From: Pseudomonadota bacterium
GTDB lineage: Bacteria; Bdellovibrionota_B; Oligoflexia; Oligoflexales; JAPPIL01
DNA length: 17,901 nucleotides
Reading direction: 5' to 3'
Assembly (NCBI GenBank): GCA_028877195.1
Contig: JAPPIL010000219.1
Coordinates: forward strand, 1 to 17,901
Part shown: positions 14,752 to 17,901 of the stretch, in pieces
How the letters are laid out: every line of letters starts with the position of its first letter
How positions within the stretch are numbered: position 1 is the first letter of the stretch
Translations under genes and position numbers: made by a program
The notes under the pieces: generated by a model
Told to the model about the DNA's origin: nothing
The model's database searches: none
Seen by the model: only the letters and a program-made list of their open reading frames with translations

Positions 14752-14865
14752 CTATGTGCGCAGCGCTCTTCTCTTACGCAACATGCGACGACGCTTTTGT
14801 CCTATTTTTCTTCGTCCTTTGGGGTGTTTTCGGCGATGTCTTGAACCATGCATAGCAAAAACCAT
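14752..14865 (-). CDS. Candidate small very basic protein (37 residues), possibly ribosome-associated
   Basis: A short ORF not usually called by length cut-offs. It encodes 37 residues of which 17 are Arg or Lys, ending in Ile-Gly-Gln-Lys-Arg-Arg-Arg-Met-Leu-Arg-Lys-Arg-Arg-Ala-Leu-Arg-Thr. The pattern Lys-x-x-Arg-x-x-Leu-Arg-Lys-x-Arg-x-x-Arg recalls the short basic proteins of the bS22/AURKAIP1-COX24 type, but this is a resemblance by eye over about 14 residues. ATG at 14865 or at 14853 could be the start. No ribosome binding site is evident. It fills part of the 367-base gap between the helical protein and the HAMP gene. Chance translation is a real alternative. Confidence 0.35.
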   Translation of the reverse strand: MVFAMHGSRHRRKHPKGRRKIGQKRRRMLRKRRALRT

Positions 14866-14932
14866 ATAAACTACTTCGCTTTAGTTTAGTGATTGTTTTA
14901 CGTCCTAGCAAGAAATAATTATCAAAACAACT

Positions 14933-14999
14933 CATGCATCCCAACATCTTTGTGAAGCTGGCGTAGATTCTGATACAATGGGGGTGCGGGGGATGCATG
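14933..14999 (+). promoter_or_regulatory. Promoter of the HAMP-rlmN genes bracketed by a 10-bp inverted repeat
   Basis: TTGTGA at 14950-14955 and TACAAT at 14974-14979 are 18 bases apart, and TG at 14971-14972 makes an extended -10. The promoter lies between CATGCATCCC at 14933-14942 and GGGATGCATG at 14990-14999, a perfect inverted repeat. Two repressor half-sites on either side of the polymerase site would fit this pattern. Confidence 0.55.
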
Positions 15000-15033
15000 T
15001 GCAACGAAAGTCGGTGGATTGTGGAGTTGTGTT

Positions 15034-15564
15034 GTGAGTGAAGAAACAAAAGCACCTCAAGGTAGCACTGGTAAACAAGGTACCTCTGTTAAGTCAGCGC
15101 AGAAACGCAAGTTCACGTCGGCTTTAATTGAGCCGTTCAAACAGTTCAAAATCGGTATCTATGTAATCCTCATTTCGTTTGTTTTCACAGGGCTAGCGCT
15201 ATTCTTGTTCATACTGGCGTTTTGGCAGCAGTATCTGCATGTGATGAATATCTTTGAGGTTGTCGGCCCCGCTATGCAGTGGGAAATGATGACCAACGAA
15301 GTGTTTCGCACCAATATCATCAAAGTTTCGGTGTTGTTTTCTGCGTTTGTGCTGGTGATTATGGCGGTTGTTTTTAAGGTTACTCATAACTACTATGGGC
15401 CACTGGTGTCTATTGAACGTTTTGTCGATCTAGTTGCAGGGGGTGAGTATCACCAACGCATCAGTGTCAGGAAAACCGACGAGCTGTCCAGACTGGCAGG
15501 CAAACTCAACCACATGGCTGAACAACTTGAAACCCGCCATCAAGAGCGAGAAACATCAGCCTAG
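15034..15564 (+). CDS. HAMP domain membrane protein without output domain
   Basis: GTG at 15034 is preferred over TTG at 15019 because GGAG at 15023-15026 is seven bases upstream of it. The 176 residues hold a charged N-terminus of about 38 residues, TM1 at about 40-63, a periplasmic loop of only about 30 residues, and TM2 at about 94-116. A HAMP domain follows at about 117-168 (Gly-Pro-Leu-x-x-Ile-Glu-Arg, Gly-Gly-Glu-Tyr, Asp-Glu-Leu-x-x-Leu-Ala, Leu-Asn-x-Met-Ala). HAMP domains relay conformational signals to kinase, cyclase or chemotaxis outputs, but none follows here. The protein must work through a separate partner or be a stand-alone module. Its 3' end overlaps rlmN in another frame. 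Confidence 0.8.
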   Translation: MSEETKAPQGSTGKQGTSVKSAQKRKFTSALIEPFKQFKIGIYVILISFVFTGLALFLFILAFWQQYLHVMNIFEVVGPAMQWEMMTNEVFRTNIIKVSVLFSAFVLVIMAVVFKVTHNYYGPLVSIERFVDLVAGGEYHQRISVRKTDELSRLAGKLNHMAEQLETRHQERETSA

Positions 15565-16549
15565 CGTCTATGCCTTCACACCCACGCAGCTGCGTTCCTA
15601 TCTATTAGCACACAACTTCAAACCAATGCATGCAGGGCATGTCTTGGCATTTATCTATCGCAATGCGCCGTTGCCACACAGGTTGCAGCAGTTTATCGTC
15701 AATGCTTGTAGTTGGGAGTTGCCGTTCATAGCGCAACTCAAGGTATCGGACAGTGATGGCACAGTTAAGATGCAGGTGGAACTTGCTGATAAGCTCGCCG
15801 TTGAGACGGTAATAATCTTTGAAAAACATCGCACCACCTTGTGTGTTTCCAGTCAAGTTGGGTGTGCACAAAGGTGTTCCTTCTGTCAAACGGGGCGGAT
15901 GGGATTAAAGCGCCAGTTGCAAACACATGAGATAGTGGCACAATACCTGCTCGCACGCGATTGGCTGCGGATACACAACCACCAACGCACCATCACCAAT
16001 ATCGTCTTTATGGGGATGGGCGAGCCATTGGATAATCTCGATGCACTCGTCGATGCCATTGCTATTCTCACCGACGCTCATGGCTTGCAGTTGCCATTGC
16101 GTAAAATAGCAGTCTCTAGTGTTGGTAATCCCGATGCATTGCGTAAACTGCTGGGGATTTATCCAAATTTAAACATCGCGATTAGCATTCATGCTGCCGA
16201 CCTCGCCAAGCGTGCTAAACTCATCCCGGCCGAGAAGAAGTGGTCTTTGCGTGCTTCGCTGGCTATTTTGCAGCAGCATGGGCGTAATTTTTTGGCACAG
16301 TATACCTTGCTCGCAGGGGTGAACGACAGCATTGATGATGCTAAAGCGCTTGCTGAATTACTAGAGGGCATGGAAGTTAAGGTTAACCTCATCATCTACA
16401 ATCCTATCCGCAATGGGCGCTTTACTCCAACTTCCATTCAAGATGTGCAACGCTTCCAAGACTGCCTGTTTAAACAAAATATTCGCACTATGGTGCGCTT
16501 CAGCAAAGGGAGCGACATCAGTGCCGCATGCGGGCAACTATTTGTTTAA
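15527..16549 (+). CDS. rlmN: Dual-specificity RNA methyltransferase RlmN
   Basis: RlmN is a radical SAM enzyme that methylates C2 of A2503 in 23S rRNA and of A37 in some tRNAs. The radical SAM motif Cys-Ala-Gln-Arg-Cys-Ser-Phe-Cys is at residues 113-120 of this start. Cys106 in Thr-Leu-Cys-Val-Ser-Ser-Gln and Cys335 in Ala-Ala-Cys-Gly-Gln-Leu are the two catalytic cysteines (C118 and C355 in E. coli). Met-Gly-Met-Gly-Glu-Pro binds SAM. The homologous region begins at Val-Tyr-Ala-Phe-Thr-Pro, just after the start of the overlap with the HAMP gene. No ATG lies in the right place. TTG at 15527 gives 340 residues; an earlier TTG at 15434 or GTG at 15443 is possible. The overlap of about 38 bases implies coupling. 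Confidence 0.92.
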   Translation: MKPAIKSEKHQPSVYAFTPTQLRSYLLAHNFKPMHAGHVLAFIYRNAPLPHRLQQFIVNACSWELPFIAQLKVSDSDGTVKMQVELADKLAVETVIIFEKHRTTLCVSSQVGCAQRCSFCQTGRMGLKRQLQTHEIVAQYLLARDWLRIHNHQRTITNIVFMGMGEPLDNLDALVDAIAILTDAHGLQLPLRKIAVSSVGNPDALRKLLGIYPNLNIAISIHAADLAKRAKLIPAEKKWSLRASLAILQQHGRNFLAQYTLLAGVNDSIDDAKALAELLEGMEVKVNLIIYNPIRNGRFTPTSIQDVQRFQDCLFKQNIRTMVRFSKGSDISAACGQLFV

Positions 16550-16654
16550 TTTATTAAATTTAATCAATGGAGATCGGTAAAACATAATATACTGGTTTTA
16601 ATTAAATTGTTTTATTATAGACGACTAGCAGAATTTAATTAAACGGGGATGACA
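16550..16654 (+). promoter_or_regulatory. AT-rich control region upstream of clpP
   Basis: This very AT-rich stretch contains TTTAATTAAATT at 16597-16608 and its inverted repeat AATTTAATTAAA at 16632-16643, each itself nearly palindromic. AATTTATTAAATT lies at 16548-16560. TATTAT at 16613-16618 could be a -10, but no good -35 is seen. The right arm abuts the ribosome binding site, so binding there or hairpin formation could affect clpP expression. Confidence 0.4.
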
Positions 16655-17329
16655 ATGTTTAAGGTTTTATTATCTTTGAGTATAACAGCTGGCAGCATCT
16701 TTAGTATGCAGGTAGCAGCGAGAGCTCCGCAGAGTGCTTTAGTGCCTGTGGTGGTGGAGAGCACTGCTAGGGGGGAGCGGTCTTGGGATATTTATTCGCG
16801 TTTGTTGAAGGAAAGGATTGTATTCTTAAACGGAGGAGTGAACGACGTGATTGCAAACTCTGTCGTTGCACAACTATTGTTTTTGGATAGTGAAGATTCG
16901 GATCAAGACATTCTTTTTTATATCAACTCGCCTGGCGGTGAGGTGTATGCGGGTATGGCGATCTACGATACTATGCAATCGATTGATGCCGACGTTTGCA
17001 CCTACGGCTACGGTAAGTGCATGAGCATGGGGGCATTGCTACTGACTGCGGGTGAACCTGACAAGCGATTTGCGTTGCCAAATACCAGGATTATGATTCA
17101 TCAGCCAATCGGTGGAGCACGCGGGCAGGCGACTGATGTTGAAATTCAAGCGGAAGAAATAGTGTATTTGAAACGGCGGATGGCAGAAATTATATCTTCC
17201 CATACTGGGCAAGATTTAGAAACTATTATGGCTGATACTGAACGGGATAACTACATGTCGGCGGCAGCTGCGTTGGAGTATGGCATTATTGATCATATTG
17301 TAAGCAGCAAACCCAAATCCTCTGAATAG
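16655..17329 (+). CDS. clpP: ClpP-family serine protease with signal-peptide-like N-terminus
   Basis: ClpP is the proteolytic chamber of ATP-dependent Clp proteases. All catalytic residues are present: Ser124 in Met-Ser-Met-Gly-Ala, His149 in Met-Ile-His-Gln-Pro, and Asp198 in Glu-Arg-Asp-Asn. The body from Ala-Leu-Val-Pro onward is a normal ClpP of about 197 residues. ATG at 16655 is preferred to 16649 because CGGGG at 16644-16648 is then six bases away. Residues 1-24 read like a signal peptide: Lys3, then a hydrophobic run, then Ala-Ala-Arg-Ala before Pro-Gln. Normal ClpP propeptides are polar. The segment may export the protein or may only be an unusual propeptide. At the active site Lys-Cys-Met replaces the usual Gln-Ala-Ala. 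Neither tig nor clpX is adjacent, so this may be a second, specialised ClpP. Confidence 0.9.
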   Translation: MFKVLLSLSITAGSIFSMQVAARAPQSALVPVVVESTARGERSWDIYSRLLKERIVFLNGGVNDVIANSVVAQLLFLDSEDSDQDILFYINSPGGEVYAGMAIYDTMQSIDADVCTYGYGKCMSMGALLLTAGEPDKRFALPNTRIMIHQPIGGARGQATDVEIQAEEIVYLKRRMAEIISSHTGQDLETIMADTERDNYMSAAAALEYGIIDHIVSSKPKSSE

Positions 17330-17331
17330 TT

Positions 17332-17658
17332 TTGCAAAGAACGCGCAGCAGACGTAAAACCGACCCACGGCGCGGGAGACGCGACGGTAGCAGGGCAGCC
17401 CAGTCTGAAAACCGCCAACAAGCAGCTCTTAAGCGCTATGGTGTGCAGTTTTACGAGACGTTGGCGGCTGCCAAAAGTGATTTAGATAATCTTAAGAACA
17501 AGGCAAGGGGCGTTGACCAGCTGAATATCATCGTCAAGGCTGAAGCCGACATGGATGATGCTGACCTCAACGCCATCGGCAAGGTCTATGCAGGTGCGGC
17601 TTGGACAACTATCCATGAGCGCCGTGTCTATGAGGGCTGGTATTTAAGTCGGCATTGA
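17332..17658 (+). CDS. Small protein with Arg-rich N-terminus, unrecognised
   Basis: I do not recognise this ORF. It starts three bases after the clpP stop with TTG and no ribosome binding site, so it could only be read by coupling. GTG at 17443 is an alternative that drops the Arg-rich part. As written it has 108 residues. Residues 1-34 are rich in Arg, Gln and Ala. From Val-Gln-Phe-Tyr-Glu-Thr the composition is that of an ordinary soluble protein with helices, and it ends Tyr-Glu-Gly-Trp-Tyr-Leu-Ser-Arg-His. The ordinary composition of the C-terminal part and its length argue for a real gene, but the start is doubtful. Confidence 0.45.
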   Translation: MQRTRSRRKTDPRRGRRDGSRAAQSENRQQAALKRYGVQFYETLAAAKSDLDNLKNKARGVDQLNIIVKAEADMDDADLNAIGKVYAGAAWTTIHERRVYEGWYLSRH

Positions 17659-17676
17659 TTAGGTTGGCAGGGTTTT

Positions 17677-17725
17677 GTTGCATAAGCAACGCCTCTTTCC
17701 CCTTTTATTTATACGAGAAGGCGTT
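17677..17725 (+). repeat. Nested small inverted repeats
   Basis: GTTGC (17677-17681) pairs with GCAAC (17686-17690) around ATAA. AACGCCT (17688-17694) is the inverted repeat of AGGCGTT (17719-17725). The two structures share bases and are mutually exclusive. No T-run follows, so a terminator role is not supported. Confidence 0.3.
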
Positions 17726-17821
17726 AGTCGCTCTACGAGCGCTCGAAGCGAAAATAATTTTTCCTGATTCTGATAAATACCAGCACATGGTTATCACGCC
17801 TATCGGCGACAGTGTTCTCTA

Positions 17822-17857
17822 CTCAAATATGAGTGCCTTTTGGCATTCATATTTGAG
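17822..17857. repeat. Long hairpin, 16-bp stem with TTTT loop
   Basis: CTCAAATATGAGTGCC at 17822-17837 pairs with GGCATTCATATTTGAG at 17842-17857 with a single G-T type mismatch. No T-tract follows on the plus strand. On the minus strand the sequence after it is also not T-rich. It may be a processing site, a regulatory RNA structure, or a small dispersed element such as a REP sequence or part of a transposon end. Confidence 0.6.
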
Positions 17858-17901
17858 ATAGATGATGGACAAAGCAAGGGTGTCCTGGCACAAGCGGCTG
17901 T

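Noticed and set aside
14774..15055. 93-codon minus-strand ORF across the HAMP promoter
   Set aside because: It overlaps the promoter and the start of the HAMP gene and has a composition typical of random frames. The smaller basic ORF in another frame is the better candidate.
15937..15953. TGGCAC-N5-CTGC resembling a sigma54 promoter
   Set aside because: It lies inside conserved rlmN codons, matches imperfectly, and the AAA+ protein of this window lacks GAFTGA.
17655..17861. 68-codon ORF starting with TTG near the right edge
   Set aside because: It has no ribosome binding site, overlaps the preceding stop, and ends inside the long hairpin. The composition is not convincing for a gene.

Overview
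The window reads as a chromosomal segment of a Gram-negative bacterium of moderate GC content. It has outer-membrane-type proteins with signal peptides, several lipoproteins, and housekeeping genes of proteobacterial type (accA, aroA, rlmN, clpP). The MIDAS-bearing von Willebrand lipoprotein, the HAMP-only membrane protein and the AAA+/Fis-like regulator recall Bdellovibrionota or Myxococcota. The taxon cannot be fixed from sequence reading alone. No tRNA, rRNA, CRISPR array or intact insertion sequence was seen.

Layout. (1) 1-2394: two tandem paralogous genes for exported, probably beta-barrel proteins. They share an almost ungapped N-terminal module bounded by two signal-peptidase-like sites. 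A sigma70-type promoter and a strong terminator frame the first gene. (2) 2381-4467: an orphan FecE/BtuD-type ABC ATPase overlapping the second barrel gene, then a class II Fic protein behind an inverted-repeat promoter, then a short in-frame remnant of a second copy of the ABC ATPase. (3) 4523-6274: an abutting pair, an OLD/RecF-like AAA ATPase and a DUF4276 TOPRIM-like protein, most likely a two-gene defence module. (4) 6447-8239, minus strand: a reduced sigma54-activator-like AAA+ protein without the GAFTGA loop, translationally coupled to an AlkD-like DNA glycosylase. (5) 8332-9294: an Ig-like lipoprotein. (6) 9309-11685, minus strand: an accA-aroA operon. (7) 11733-13977: two divergent cell-envelope genes, a Cys-containing putative lipoprotein and a von Willebrand A lipoprotein, with a dyad between them. 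(8) 13974-14865, minus strand: an unrecognised helical protein and a 37-residue very basic small ORF. (9) 14933-17658: a HAMP membrane protein overlapping rlmN, an AT-rich control region, a ClpP with a signal-peptide-like N-terminus, and a small Arg-rich protein. A 16-bp-stem hairpin lies near the right edge.

The most unusual items are the double-signal barrel family, the apparently exported ClpP, the sigma54-activator relative coupled to alkD, and the Fic plus ATPase/TOPRIM segment bordered on the left by duplicated ABC gene ends. All functional statements come from reading motifs by eye. No database search was run.
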